Counted from the stretch's first letter, positions 25,756 to 35,046 are shown. The stretch: 64,000 nt of DNA from Cryobacterium flavum (GCF_900103805.1 NZ_FNIB01000001.1:1-64000), one strand, 5' to 3'. Numbers and translations: made by a program. The notes: generated from the letters alone by a model not told the origin.

Positions 25756-25815
25756 CGCGAGAGCGGGAAAATCGCCGCTTCCGGGGGCTGCTGCAACACT
25801 TTTTCCGCTCTCGCG
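25756..25815. promoter_or_regulatory. shared inverted-repeat operator between divergent promoters
   Basis: CGCGAGAGCGGGAAAA (25756-25771) and the reverse complement of CGCGAGAGCGGAAAAA (25800-25815) match at 15 of 16 positions across a 28-bp spacer. The left arm is nested in the perfect palindrome CTCTCGCGAGAG (25752-25763). Each arm falls at or beside the -35 region of one of the two flanking promoters. Confidence 0.55.
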
Positions 25816-25853
25816 GAACTGGGAACTGGGAACTGCGCTGGGTAGGGTGCAGC

Positions 25854-26648
25854 ATGGGCACAACATCACGGTGGGGGCTGATTCCGGCGGCGCTGGTGAG
25901 CGCATCCGCTGTGCTGTTGTTTGCCGTGAGGATGCCGCTTGCCGGCTACTTCGTGCTCGCCGCAGCCCTCGTGCTCGCGTTTCTGATCAACCGGGCCCTG
26001 TTTCGCGACCTGTTGCTCATTGCCGTGGGCCTCGGCATCATCAGCACGATCTCGGTCGAGGCGAACATCAGCTACCCGAACATCGCGTTGATGGGCACCG
26101 TCCTGAGTCTCTCGGTGCTCGTGCCGTACCTCCTCTCGCGGTACTACTTCAAGGATCACGCGATTCGGTTTCCGATTCGCACCGGGCAGCGCTGGACCAC
26201 CCTCGAGAAGGCGTACCTGCCGATCGTGGTGTTGCTCGGGTACTTGATTCTGCCGAGCTACTTCATCGGAAGCGGCGCGTACCAGAATTGGCCGGCGGTA
26301 ACCCAGCCCGATGAGATCGCCCGACTGTTCGTGGGCGTGGGCTTCGTGGGCATCTGGGATGAACTGTTCTTCATCTGCATCGCCTTCGCCCTGCTTCGAC
26401 GGCATTTTGCCGACTGGCAGGCCAATATTCTGCAGGCGGTGATCTTCTCGTCGTTTCTCTGGGAGCTCGGATATCAGAGTTGGGGGCCGCTGCTCACCGT
26501 GCCGTTCGCGCTGCTGCAGGGCTATACGTTTGCCCGCACCCGGTCACTGACCTACGTGGTCTGTGTGCACCTTCTGTTCGACGTCGTGGTGTTCCTCGTG
26601 CTCGTGCACGCTCACAATCGCGACTGGTTGAACATTTTTCTGTACTGA
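25854..26648 (+). CDS. CPBP-family-like intramembrane protein
   Basis: A 264-residue protein with about eight transmembrane segments. The segment GIWDELFFICIAFALLRRHF resembles motif 1 of CPBP (Abi) intramembrane proteases, but the first of the paired Glu residues is Asp. VHLLFDVV near the end matches the last conserved His motif. The intermediate FxxxH motif is not seen, where the sequence reads FSSFLWELGYQSW. Protease activity is therefore doubtful. A TAGGGT hexamer ends 5 bases before the ATG (leaderless). The promoter region has three tandem GGAACTG copies (25815-25835). Confidence 0.7.
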   Translation: MGTTSRWGLIPAALVSASAVLLFAVRMPLAGYFVLAAALVLAFLINRALFRDLLLIAVGLGIISTISVEANISYPNIALMGTVLSLSVLVPYLLSRYYFKDHAIRFPIRTGQRWTTLEKAYLPIVVLLGYLILPSYFIGSGAYQNWPAVTQPDEIARLFVGVGFVGIWDELFFICIAFALLRRHFADWQANILQAVIFSSFLWELGYQSWGPLLTVPFALLQGYTFARTRSLTYVVCVHLLFDVVVFLVLVHAHNRDWLNIFLY

Positions 26649-26668
26649 CCCTCTTGCGCCTCTCAGGA

Positions 26669-26709
26669 ACGCGATATATCGTGTCCTTTAGAACACGCGA
26701 TATAGCGCG
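26669..26709. promoter_or_regulatory. paired PadR-type operators
   Basis: ACGCGATATATCGTGT (26669-26684) and ACGCGATATAGCGCG (26695-26709) share the core GCGATATA. They sit directly upstream of the DUF4097-PadR operon. ATAT-centred palindromes are typical PadR sites, so autoregulation is likely. Confidence 0.65.
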
Positions 26710-26734
26710 AGTTTACCTCTGAAAGGACAACCCA

Positions 26735-27613
26735 GTGTCACTGGAAAAATGGCTGGTCGCCCCCGGGCAGACCAAGATTATCGATGTCGAACTGGTGCGC
26801 AAGCTCAAGGTCGGCCTCATCGCCGGCACGGTCGACATCATCGGCCATGACGAACCCGGCGCTCGCATTGAAGTGCACGGCGTTACCGGCAAAGACCTGA
26901 AGATCTCGATGGACGGCGACCGCCTCGAGATCGACCACCCGCAGCTGCGCTGGGACAACTTCATCGAGGTCTTCGCCTCGTTCCGCGGTACCGCACGCGC
27001 CGAGGTGAGCATCTCGGTTCCCCGCGACGTCGCGCTGCGCTTTGGCGTGGTCTCGGCCGACGCCCTTGTCTCGGGCCTCCGCAATGACGCCAAACTCAGT
27101 ACCGTCTCCGGTGACCTGGTGATCGACGACGTGCTGGGCGACCTCGAACTCAACGCGGTGAACGGCGAAATCTCCGTGCGCAATCACGTGGGAGCGCTGA
27201 CCGTGCACACGGTATCCGGCGATATCACGGCGAGCGGCAGCATCCGTCAGTTCACGCTCGACGGGGTCTCGAGCAACGTGTTCCTCGACGTCACCGGCAC
27301 GCCAGACCAGATCGTCACGAACTCGGTCAGCGGTAACCTCACCGTGCGGCTCGAGCCGGGCGTCGCCGCGCGCTACCACCTGAACACCCTCTCCGGCACG
27401 CTGCAGCTCGACGACCACACCGTGCGCACCGCGTTCGGCAAGGGCTACGAGGGCTCCACCGGCGCCCTCGACGGCAGCTGGGTCGACGTGCGCTCCAACT
27501 CGGTGTCCGGCGACATCTCGGTCGTGCGCAGCGAGATCACGAGCCCCGCATCGACCACGCAAGCGGATGCCGCAGCGCCCGCCGCGGTCCACTCTTCCCA
27601 GGACCCGGCATGA
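26735..27613 (+). CDS. DUF4097 beta-helix protein
   Basis: A 292-residue protein of the DUF4097 type. It has repeating beta-strand rungs with the recurrent motif VSGD/VSGN (for example STVSGDLVID, HTVSGDITAS, NSVSGNLTVR, NSVSGDISVV). No signal peptide is seen, so it is probably cytoplasmic; family members often accompany PadR regulators and may modulate envelope stress responses. The GTG at 26735 has AAAGGA 7 bases upstream. The stop overlaps the PadR start (ATGA). The last 30 residues are an Ala/Ser-rich tail. Confidence 0.85.
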   Translation: MSLEKWLVAPGQTKIIDVELVRKLKVGLIAGTVDIIGHDEPGARIEVHGVTGKDLKISMDGDRLEIDHPQLRWDNFIEVFASFRGTARAEVSISVPRDVALRFGVVSADALVSGLRNDAKLSTVSGDLVIDDVLGDLELNAVNGEISVRNHVGALTVHTVSGDITASGSIRQFTLDGVSSNVFLDVTGTPDQIVTNSVSGNLTVRLEPGVAARYHLNTLSGTLQLDDHTVRTAFGKGYEGSTGALDGSWVDVRSNSVSGDISVVRSEITSPASTTQADAAAPAAVHSSQDPA

Positions 27614-28368
27614 GTGCCATGTTCGCCCACGGCAGCCTGCGCCTATACCTGCTGAGCCTGCTGGCCGAGCGACCCCGGCACGGCTACGAGCTGATCCAGG
27701 CACTCAGCGACCGCTTCGGCGGCACCTACAGCCCGAGCGCCGGCACGATCTACCCGCGGCTGGCCAAGCTCGAGGAGGAGGGCCTCGTCACCAAGCAAGC
27801 GGATGGCCGCAAGACCGTCTACGAGATCACCGACGCCGGCCGCGCCGAACTGCACGCCCGCGAAGGTGAACTCGGCGCAATCGAAGACGAGGTGACCGAC
27901 TCGGTGCGGCGTCTGGCCGACCAGGTGCGCACCGGAGTCAACTCCGCCATGAAGACCCTGCGGGCTGACCTCGCCTCGGCCGCCCGACAGGCGCGCGACG
28001 CGTCGTCGCCCTCGGCCCCGCGTGGCTACGACGGCACGCCGGAATCGTGGGACCCCACGGGCTCGTCCACCTGGGAGGCCCCCACGCCCCCGTCCGCAGG
28101 CCCGCCCCCGCACGCGGCCCCAACGTCGCCCGACAAACCGCCCACATCACTGACCCCGACCTCCCCGAACGAGGACACGTCTGCTCGCCTAGACTCCCGC
28201 CGCGCCCTGAACGAAGCCGACATGGTGCTGAACGAGTTCCGGCAGCAGCTGCGCACGGACCTCCGAACGCAGGCCGCCCACTCCAATGTCCCGTCGCAAA
28301 CTGTGCCGTCGCTTCGTCGGCAGCTGGCCGACGTGCGCGCAAGCATCCTCGCCACCCTCCACCCCTAG
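27610..28368 (+). CDS. PadR family transcriptional regulator
   Basis: A 252-residue regulator. The winged helix (residues 8-80) has LLAERPRHGYELIQALSDRF and GTIYPRLAKLEEEGLVTK. A coiled-coil dimerisation segment covers about 80-120. Then comes an unusual Pro/Ser/Thr-rich linker (about 125-195) and a C-terminal helical region, making it longer than typical PadR proteins. It is translationally coupled to the DUF4097 gene and probably represses its own operon through the sites at 26669-26709. Confidence 0.88.
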   Translation: MSAMFAHGSLRLYLLSLLAERPRHGYELIQALSDRFGGTYSPSAGTIYPRLAKLEEEGLVTKQADGRKTVYEITDAGRAELHAREGELGAIEDEVTDSVRRLADQVRTGVNSAMKTLRADLASAARQARDASSPSAPRGYDGTPESWDPTGSSTWEAPTPPSAGPPPHAAPTSPDKPPTSLTPTSPNEDTSARLDSRRALNEADMVLNEFRQQLRTDLRTQAAHSNVPSQTVPSLRRQLADVRASILATLHP

Positions 28369-28414
28369 CAGCGCCGACGACGGCCCCAGGAATCGCCCAA
28401 GAACAGAGGCGGAT

Positions 28415-28442
28415 TTGACAGGGGCCGTCGTAGGTGTAGTGT
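28415..28442 (+). promoter_or_regulatory. promoter of the KimA-like gene
   Basis: TTGACA (28415-28420), a 16-bp spacer and TAGTGT (28437-28442) form a near-consensus promoter. The GTG start codon follows 8 bases later, so the transcript is expected to have almost no leader. Confidence 0.75.
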
Positions 28443-28450
28443 CGTCCCTC

Positions 28451-30580
28451 GTGACACCCGAGGCGAACGCCCCAGTACCGGAAAGCCGTTCACCCAAGCG
28501 GTGGATCATCGGCGATCCGCTCCCAACCGAGCATTTGGACGGCCAACTGCTGCCCAAACACCTCGCCCTCCCCATCTTCGCGAGCGACCCACTGTCGAGC
28601 GTGGCCTACGCGCCGCAAGAACTCCTCATGATCCTGACCCTCGGCGGGCTCGCCTTTCTGAGCTTCGCGCCCTGGGTTGCCGCGGTCGTCGTCGTGCTGC
28701 TCGTCGTTGTCGTCGCCTCCTATCGCCAGCTGATCAAGGCCTACCCCTCGGGCGGCGGCGACTACGAAGTCGCGCACAAGAACCTGGGTGAGAAGGCCGG
28801 TCTGGTCGTCGCATCCGCTTTGCTGGTGGACTACGTGATGACCGTGGTCGTGTCGGTTGCCAGTGGTGTGGACAACATCATCTCGGCGATACCCGCGCTG
28901 GCCCCCCTGCGCGTCGAACTCGCCGTCGTGTTCATTATCCTGCTCGCAGCAGCCAACCTTCGCGGCGTACGGGAGTCAAGCAAGGCCTTCGCCGTTCCGA
29001 CCTACCTGTTCATCGGCAGCGTACTGCTCATGATCGTCGTCGGCCTGGTTCGCGCGCTGCTCGGCGATGCGCCGGTGGCCGAATCGGCCGGCTATGACGT
29101 GAAGGGCGAGAACCTCGCGCAGGCCGCTTTCATCTTGCTTCTACTGCGTTCCTTCGCGAGCGGATGCTCCGCCCTCACCGGCGTCGAAGCCATCGCCAAC
29201 GGCGTGCCCGCCTTCAAACACCCCAAGGTCAAGAACGCCCAGCGCACGCTCACCCTCATGGGCGGTATCGCCATCGTGCTGTTCGTCGGGCTAACGACTC
29301 TCGCGCTCATTTCCCAGGTGCACTACGCGGAACGCGCCTGCGACCTGATCGGCTGGGCCGAGTGCGCCACAGCTCCGCAGCGCAGCCTGATCGCCCAGGT
29401 CGCCGCGGCAACGTTCGGCGACTTCTCCATCATGTTCTTCGTGCTGCAGGCGGCCACAGCGGCCGTGCTGTTGCTCGCTGCGAACACCGCTTTCAACGGC
29501 TTTCCGCTGCTCGGATCAGTGCTCGCCCGCGACTCCTATGCGCCGAAGTCGCTCAGCACCCGCGGCGACCGCCTGATCTACTCGAACGGCGTGGTGCTGC
29601 TGGCCCTCGCGGCCTGCGTGATCATGGTGGTCTACCGGGCCAACCTCACCGTACTGATCCAGCTGTACATCATCGGTGTGTTCGTATCGTTCACGCTCGG
29701 CCAGACCGGCATGGTGCGGCACTGGATCAAACTGCTGAAGAAGAACCCGCCGAACCGGGGCTCGATCATCCTGAGCCTGTCGATCAACGGTTTTGGTGCC
29801 GCCCTGACCGGTGTGGTGCTCATCGTCGTCACCATCACCAAGTTCACCCACGGCGCCTGGCTCGTGTTCGTCATGATGCCGGTGCTGTTCTTTCTCATGA
29901 TGGGCGTCAACCGGTACTACCGCGACGTCGCCAAGGAGATCGAGGTCGACCCGATCACCACCTTCGGCTCGCAGGGCGACCACGCCATCGTGCTCGTCGG
30001 CAAGATGCAGAAGCCGGTGCTCAAAGCACTCGACTACGCCATCGCCGCGCGGCATGTGAGCCTCGAGGCTGTGCACGTCTCGATCGACACCATTGAGACC
30101 AAGGAGCTCAAACGCGCCTGGGTGAAGCAGAACATCCAGGTTCCGCTGCGCATCGTCGCCTCGCCCTACCGCGACATCAGCTGGCCGCTGATCAACTACA
30201 TTCGTGGCCGCCGCGACGATCACGGCTCCGAAGTCATCACCGTGTACACCCCCATCTACATCGTCGGCCACTGGTGGGAGGGCCTGCTGCACAACCACAA
30301 GGCTCGCCGCCTGCGCCAGAAGCTGATGCTCGTGCACGGCGTCACGATCGCCCTCGTGCCGTGGCTGCTCGACTCCTCCGAACTCATCTACGGCCGCAGA
30401 TCCCGCCCCATTCCCGGTCAGGACCGTCGCGGCGAGCCGGTACGTTCGCGCCCGGTTTCCCGACGGCCGCTCGCACCGCCAAACGGAGCGATCGACACTG
30501 CGACCAAGTCGACCACGACCAGCGGAACCGTTCCGCCGCAGTCGCGACCCTCGGCATCCCGTCGGCGCAAGCGCAAATAG
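28451..30580 (+). CDS. APC-superfamily permease, KimA-like potassium importer
   Basis: A 709-residue protein. It has about twelve transmembrane segments (residues 45-505) starting FASDPLSSVAYAPQELLMIL, a signature of the KimA/YdaO group. A cytoplasmic domain of USP-like character follows (about 520-650, HAIVLVGKMQKPVLKALDYA), then a basic disordered tail. Bacillus KimA is a high-affinity K+/H+ symporter inhibited by c-di-AMP; potassium uptake here is inferred from similarity. The start GTG at 28451 is chosen because a strong promoter ends 8 bases before it, which rules out longer readings into the PadR gene. Confidence 0.82.
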   Translation: MTPEANAPVPESRSPKRWIIGDPLPTEHLDGQLLPKHLALPIFASDPLSSVAYAPQELLMILTLGGLAFLSFAPWVAAVVVVLLVVVVASYRQLIKAYPSGGGDYEVAHKNLGEKAGLVVASALLVDYVMTVVVSVASGVDNIISAIPALAPLRVELAVVFIILLAAANLRGVRESSKAFAVPTYLFIGSVLLMIVVGLVRALLGDAPVAESAGYDVKGENLAQAAFILLLLRSFASGCSALTGVEAIANGVPAFKHPKVKNAQRTLTLMGGIAIVLFVGLTTLALISQVHYAERACDLIGWAECATAPQRSLIAQVAAATFGDFSIMFFVLQAATAAVLLLAANTAFNGFPLLGSVLARDSYAPKSLSTRGDRLIYSNGVVLLALAACVIMVVYRANLTVLIQLYIIGVFVSFTLGQTGMVRHWIKLLKKNPPNRGSIILSLSINGFGAALTGVVLIVVTITKFTHGAWLVFVMMPVLFFLMMGVNRYYRDVAKEIEVDPITTFGSQGDHAIVLVGKMQKPVLKALDYAIAARHVSLEAVHVSIDTIETKELKRAWVKQNIQVPLRIVASPYRDISWPLINYIRGRRDDHGSEVITVYTPIYIVGHWWEGLLHNHKARRLRQKLMLVHGVTIALVPWLLDSSELIYGRRSRPIPGQDRRGEPVRSRPVSRRPLAPPNGAIDTATKSTTTSGTVPPQSRPSASRRRKRK

Positions 30581-30586
30581 CGCCTG

Positions 30587-31672
30587 TTACAGCTTGGCCA
30601 TGATCTGGCGCGCAATGATGCGTCCGGCTCGGTTGGCGCCGACCGTGCTGGCTTGCGGACCGTACCCGGCGAAGAAGATGCGCGAATCGGTCCAGGACGC
30701 ACCGGAACCAACCGAGACTCCGCCGGCCTTTTCCCGTAGTTTGAGCGGGGCCAGGTGCCGCAGCTCCGGCCGAAAACCGGATGCCCAGACGATCGCGTCG
30801 GCCTCGGTGAAGGTTCCGTCGCTCCAGCGCACCCCGGTCGGTTCGATGCTCGCAAACATGGGCCGGGCCACGAGCAGCCCACGGTCGATGCCGGCCGCGA
30901 TGCGGCGGGTGACCGGCACTCCGGTGCCGCTGACGATGCTCGGGAGGGCCTTGCCGGCACGGGCCGCACGATCCTGTTGCATCACGGCCGCGACGGCGGT
31001 CACCTCGGCGAGCTCGTCGGTGTGACTGAAGTCGATCGGGCGACGTGACGCCCAGGTCAGGTCGCTGGCCACCCCCTCAAGCTCGAGCAGAAAGCCGATC
31101 GCCGACGTGCCGCCGCCCACCACGATCACCCGCTGGCCGGCGAACGCCTCACTCGAGACATAGCTCGCGGTGTGTACCTGCGTTCCTTCGAACGTGCTCG
31201 CGCCCGGGTAGTGCGGCACGAACGGCGCTCCCCAGGTGCCGGTCGCGTTGACGATCATGCGCGCGTTGGTCTTCTGGTCGCCGAAGAGGGGTGAGCTCGT
31301 GGCTACGACCAGGTCGGACTGCAGCGGTGCCACGCTGGTCACGGTGACCGGGCGCACCACGTTCAGCTCGTAGTGCTGCTCATAGTCGCGGTAATAGTCG
31401 CTGACGACGTCGCGGGCCGGCAGGTTTCGGTCGGCCGTGTCAAAGCTCAGGCCGAGGTCTTTCATGCCGGGAAGATCGTTGACGCGGTGCGCCGACCCGA
31501 GTTGCAGGGCCTGCCAGCGGTGCTGCCAGGCACCGCCGGTGCCCGGTCCGCGGTCGAAGATGATGAAGTCCCGGCCGGCCACGAGCTCGAACCGGCGCAG
31601 GTAGAAACCCACGGAGAGTCCGGCCTGGCCGGCGCCGATGATGACGATGGGCATGCTGACAGTGCCCGTCAT
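30587..31672 (-). CDS. flavin-containing monooxygenase-like FAD/NAD(P) oxidoreductase
   Basis: A 361-residue enzyme. The FAD dinucleotide motif VIIGAGQAGLSVGFYL is at residues 10-25 and the NADPH motif VIVVGGGTSAIGFLLEL around 180. The C-terminal IFFAGYGPQASTVGANRAG closes the FAD site. This short single-chain form is common in actinobacteria, where it is annotated as a putative oxidoreductase or flavoprotein for amine, sulfide or arsenic handling; the substrate is unknown. It is convergent with the KimA-like gene, 6 bases apart. Confidence 0.8.
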   Translation of the reverse strand: MTGTVSMPIVIIGAGQAGLSVGFYLRRFELVAGRDFIIFDRGPGTGGAWQHRWQALQLGSAHRVNDLPGMKDLGLSFDTADRNLPARDVVSDYYRDYEQHYELNVVRPVTVTSVAPLQSDLVVATSSPLFGDQKTNARMIVNATGTWGAPFVPHYPGASTFEGTQVHTASYVSSEAFAGQRVIVVGGGTSAIGFLLELEGVASDLTWASRRPIDFSHTDELAEVTAVAAVMQQDRAARAGKALPSIVSGTGVPVTRRIAAGIDRGLLVARPMFASIEPTGVRWSDGTFTEADAIVWASGFRPELRHLAPLKLREKAGGVSVGSGASWTDSRIFFAGYGPQASTVGANRAGRIIARQIMAKL

Positions 31673-31824
31673 ATCGCCCCATTCCTACGGATTAGCCTTG
31701 CGAACGGCGTCCGCGGGGCGCAAGGCCCATCATGCTAAACTAAACCCTAGTTTTTACACATTCCGTTCGGCAAATCCCGAGGGTCTCGCGACTCGCTCGG
31801 CCTGGCATCGTAAGGGGGTCACGC

Positions 31825-32112
31825 ATGGGGCGCGGCCGTCAAAAAGCAAAGCACACCAAGGTAGCTCGGGAGTTGAAGTATTTCAGCCCGGATACCAACT
31901 ACAACGCGCTCGAACGCGAGCTCACCGGGCATCCGTCCGACCCGCGTCTCGACGAGGATCTCGCCAAGTGGCCGGAGTACGAAGCGGACAAGGCCAAGAA
32001 GTCCGCTGACGCTGGCACCGCTGATTCCGCTGACGATGACGACGATCCCGACGGTGACGATGACCGTTACGTCGACCACTACGCCACCGAAGACGAGAAG
32101 AAGCGCGCCTGA
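31825..32112 (+). CDS. DUF3073 family protein
   Basis: A 95-residue actinobacterial protein starting MGRGRQKAKHTKVARELKYF, the invariant start of DUF3073. It continues YNALERELTG and ends in a strongly acidic Asp-rich tail. Function unknown. AAGGGGG lies 7 bases before the ATG. The upstream region carries the inverted repeat AAACTA-AACCC-TAGTTT (31737-31753). Confidence 0.9.
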   Translation: MGRGRQKAKHTKVARELKYFSPDTNYNALERELTGHPSDPRLDEDLAKWPEYEADKAKKSADAGTADSADDDDDPDGDDDRYVDHYATEDEKKRA

Positions 32113-32277
32113 CGCCGCCCTCGTCGTTCGCAGCATCCGTTCGCGGCATCCGCTCGCGCTGCCGCGACTCGTAGTCGCCACGATTCGTTGATCACGGGTC
32201 GCGCAACCGTTCACTGCTTGCGCGCCTGGCCCGCCACGCGCGCAGTCAGACCGCTGCAGCGCGTGCACCAACCGGCC

Positions 32278-32303
32278 GCGCCGGGCGCTACCGGGCCCGG
32301 CGC
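32278..32303. terminator. GC-rich hairpin between DUF3073 and purM genes
   Basis: GCGCCGGG (32278-32285) and CCCGGCGC (32296-32303) form an 8-bp perfect stem around a 10-base loop in the 244-bp gap between two convergent genes. No T-run follows. The gap shows no other recognisable feature. Confidence 0.4.
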
Positions 32304-32356
32304 AGCCCGCGCCCCCACTCGTGCGCTCGCACCGCCCGAGGCGCTGGGGCGCGGGG

Positions 32357-33460
32357 TTAGCTCGCGTAGGCCCCGACAAGACGCACAGCGCCACCGTTGA
32401 CGCCCTTAGCGCCCTGTTCGAATCCGGTCAGGTCGTGAGCGGCGCGCGAGACCCGACCGGTGACCCAGGCGGGAATGCCGCTCGTGGCCAGCCGGGCGAT
32501 GACCGACGAAGCGGATGCCGCATCCACGACCGCAAACATGCCCACTCCGAGGTTCCAGGTTCCCTCGGCGCTTTCCAGCGTGGAGCCGGCCATGTCACCG
32601 AGAACCCGGAACACCGGGGCCGGGGACCACGTGGAGCGGTCAACCTCGACCCAGGATCCGACGGGCAGCACGCGGGCGAGGTTCGCCGCTATGCCGCCGC
32701 CGGTGACGTGACTGAGCGAGTGGATAGCGCCTGCCAGCTCTGGATCGTTGATCACGTCGAGCAGCGGCCCGGTGTACAGCCGGGTCGGCTCGAGCAGAAC
32801 CTCACCGACCATGCCGCCGAGGTCGGCCGAGGTGTCGGTGTAACCGATGCCGCGCTGCGCCAGGATGTGACGCACGAGCGAATAGCCGTTGGAGTGCAGG
32901 CCGCTCGAGGCCATGGCGATGACGACGTCGCCGGACACGACCCTGTCGGCGCCGAGAACCTGGTCGGCTTCGACCACGCCGGTGGCCGCGCCGGCCACGT
33001 CGTAGTCGTCAGGGCCGAGCAGGCCGGGATGTTCGGCGGTTTCGCCGCCGACGAGGGCGGTTCCGGTCTCGGAGCAGGCGCGGGCGATGCCGGCCACGAT
33101 TGAGGCGATGCGCTCGGGGACGACCTTGCCGCAGGCGATGTAGTCGGTCATGAACAGCGGGCGTGCTCCGACGACGATGATGTCGTCGACGACCATGCCC
33201 ACCAGGTCTTGACCGATGGTGTCGTGCTTGTCGATGGCCTGTGCGATAGCGACCTTGGTGCCGACACCGTCTGTTGACGTGGCCAGGAGGGGCTGACGGA
33301 ACTTGGTGAGGAACGACACGTCGAACAATCCGGCGAAACCACCGACACCGCCCCAAACCTCGGGGCCGTGCGTCTTAGAGACGGCCGACTTCATGAGCTC
33401 GACCGCGAGGTCACCAGCCCGGGTGTCGACTCCGGCTGCTGCATATGAGGAGTTGCTCAT
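32357..33460 (-). CDS. purM: phosphoribosylformylglycinamidine cyclo-ligase
   Basis: A 367-residue AIR synthetase that closes the imidazole ring in purine synthesis, using ATP. Family signatures are STDGVGTK, MVVDDIIVVGARPLFMTDY, LVGGETAEHPG, ASSGLHSNGYSLVR and SHVTGGGIAANLARVLP. Its ATG overlaps the purF stop (ATGA), so the two are coupled, as in many actinobacteria. Confidence 0.97.
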   Translation of the reverse strand: MSNSSYAAAGVDTRAGDLAVELMKSAVSKTHGPEVWGGVGGFAGLFDVSFLTKFRQPLLATSTDGVGTKVAIAQAIDKHDTIGQDLVGMVVDDIIVVGARPLFMTDYIACGKVVPERIASIVAGIARACSETGTALVGGETAEHPGLLGPDDYDVAGAATGVVEADQVLGADRVVSGDVVIAMASSGLHSNGYSLVRHILAQRGIGYTDTSADLGGMVGEVLLEPTRLYTGPLLDVINDPELAGAIHSLSHVTGGGIAANLARVLPVGSWVEVDRSTWSPAPVFRVLGDMAGSTLESAEGTWNLGVGMFAVVDAASASSVIARLATSGIPAWVTGRVSRAAHDLTGFEQGAKGVNGGAVRLVGAYAS

Positions 33461-35046
33461 TCTGGTCTTCCCGGGTCACCGAACGGCACCTGGCCCAGGC
33501 GGGCCAGGGCTTCTTCTTTGCGTGCGGCGGGTGCCAGCACGGCTTCCAGGTCGGAATCCGGACCGGGGTCGCATCCGTTTGCCGCTGCCGGTCGCTCCAG
33601 CAGGTTCTTGCCGAGGTGCTGCGCTTCGGGCAGCGCGATCGGGTAGACGCCGGTGAAGCAGGCGGTGCAGAGGCGTTCGCGCGGCTGCTCGGTGGCGGCG
33701 ATCATGCCGTCTTCGGAGAGGTAGCCGAGGCTGTCGGCGCCGATCGACTGGCGCACCTCGTCGATCTCGAGGCCAGTCGCAATGAGTTCGGCACGGCTGG
33801 CGAAGTCGATGCCGTAGAAACACGGCCAGGTGATCGGCGGGCTCGAGATGCGCACGTGCACCTCGGCAGCGCCGGCCTCCCGCAGCATGCTGACGAGTGC
33901 ACGCTGCGTGTTGCCGCGCACGATCGAGTCGTCGACCACGATGAGACGTTTGCCCTTGATCACGTTCTTGAGCGGGTTCAATTTCAAGCGGATACCACGC
34001 TGCCGGATGGTCTGCGACGGCGCGATGAAGGTACGCCCGACGTAGGAGTTCTTGACGAGGCCCTGGCCGAACGGAATGCCCGATGCCTGCGCGTAGCCGA
34101 TGGCTGCCGGGGTGCCGGATTCCGGGGTGGGGATGACGAGGTCGGCCTCGACCGGGTACTCGGCGGCGAGCTTGCGGCCCATCTCGACCCGGGCCTCGTG
34201 CACGCCGCGACCCGCGATGGTGGTGTCGGGGCGGGCGAGGTAGACGTATTCGAAGACGCAGCCCTTGGGGTCGGCCTTAGCGAAGCGCTGCGTGCGCAGC
34301 CCGTTCTCGTCGATGGTGATGAGCTCACCCGGTTCAACCTCGCGCACGAAGCTGGCACCGACGATGTCGAGGGCTGCGGTCTCGGAGGCGACGACCCAGC
34401 CGCGTTCCAGGCGGCCGAGCACCAGCGGCCGCACACCCTGGGGGTCGCGGGCCGCGTAGAGGGTGGTTTCATCCATAAAGACGAGGCAATAGGCGCCGCG
34501 GAGCCGTGGCAACACCTCGAGCGCTGTGGCTTCGAGGGTGTGGTCGAGGTCGCCGGTGAGCAGCGCGGTGACCACGGCGGTGTCGGTGGTGTTGCCGCGG
34601 GCGAGTTCACCGTCAACCTGCGGGTAGCGTTCGTGCACGAGCTGCAGCAGCTCGGCGGTGTTGGTGAGGTTGCCGTTGTGGCCGAGGGCCACCGTTCCGC
34701 TCGCGGTACGCCCGAGCGTCGGCTGGGCGTTCTGCCAGCTCGACGATCCGGTCGTGGAATAGCGGGTGTGCCCGACGGCGATGTGCCCCAGCAGGGTGCT
34801 CAGCGAAGCCTCATTGAAGACCTGCGAGACGAGTCCCATGTCTTTGTAAATGAGAATTTTGGTGCCGTCGCTCGTGGCGATTCCGGCCGATTCCTGGCCT
34901 CGATGTTGCAGGGCATACAGGCCGAAGTAGCTGAGTTTCGCTACCTCTTCGCCGGGAGCCCACACTCCGAAGACACCACAAGCATCTTGTGGGCCCTTCT
35001 CATTGGGAAGAAGATCGTGATTTAACAGTCCGTCGCCACCGGGCAA
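33457..35046 (-). CDS. purF: amidophosphoribosyltransferase
   Basis: A 529-residue enzyme of the first committed purine step. A propeptide of about 22 residues precedes the catalytic Cys23 (DACGVFGVW), which becomes N-terminal after cleavage. The glutaminase domain has HRGQESAGIA and ALGHNGNLTN. The PRPP loop is LIVVDDSIVRGNTQ (about residue 365). The TTG at 35046 is accepted because AAGAGG lies 7 bases upstream and no later start keeps the propeptide. It lies 12 bases downstream of a small membrane-protein gene and is coupled to purM. Confidence 0.96.
   Translation of the reverse strand: MPGGDGLLNHDLLPNEKGPQDACGVFGVWAPGEEVAKLSYFGLYALQHRGQESAGIATSDGTKILIYKDMGLVSQVFNEASLSTLLGHIAVGHTRYSTTGSSSWQNAQPTLGRTASGTVALGHNGNLTNTAELLQLVHERYPQVDGELARGNTTDTAVVTALLTGDLDHTLEATALEVLPRLRGAYCLVFMDETTLYAARDPQGVRPLVLGRLERGWVVASETAALDIVGASFVREVEPGELITIDENGLRTQRFAKADPKGCVFEYVYLARPDTTIAGRGVHEARVEMGRKLAAEYPVEADLVIPTPESGTPAAIGYAQASGIPFGQGLVKNSYVGRTFIAPSQTIRQRGIRLKLNPLKNVIKGKRLIVVDDSIVRGNTQRALVSMLREAGAAEVHVRISSPPITWPCFYGIDFASRAELIATGLEIDEVRQSIGADSLGYLSEDGMIAATEQPRERLCTACFTGVYPIALPEAQHLGKNLLERPAAANGCDPGPDSDLEAVLAPAARKEEALARLGQVPFGDPGRPE

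Noticed and set aside
28369..28450. c-di-AMP (ydaO) riboswitch before the KimA-like gene
   Set aside because: The promoter ends 8 bases before the start codon, leaving no room for a riboswitch.
33445..35025. 526-residue plus-strand frame opposite purF
   Set aside because: No recognisable domain; purF is certain on the other strand.
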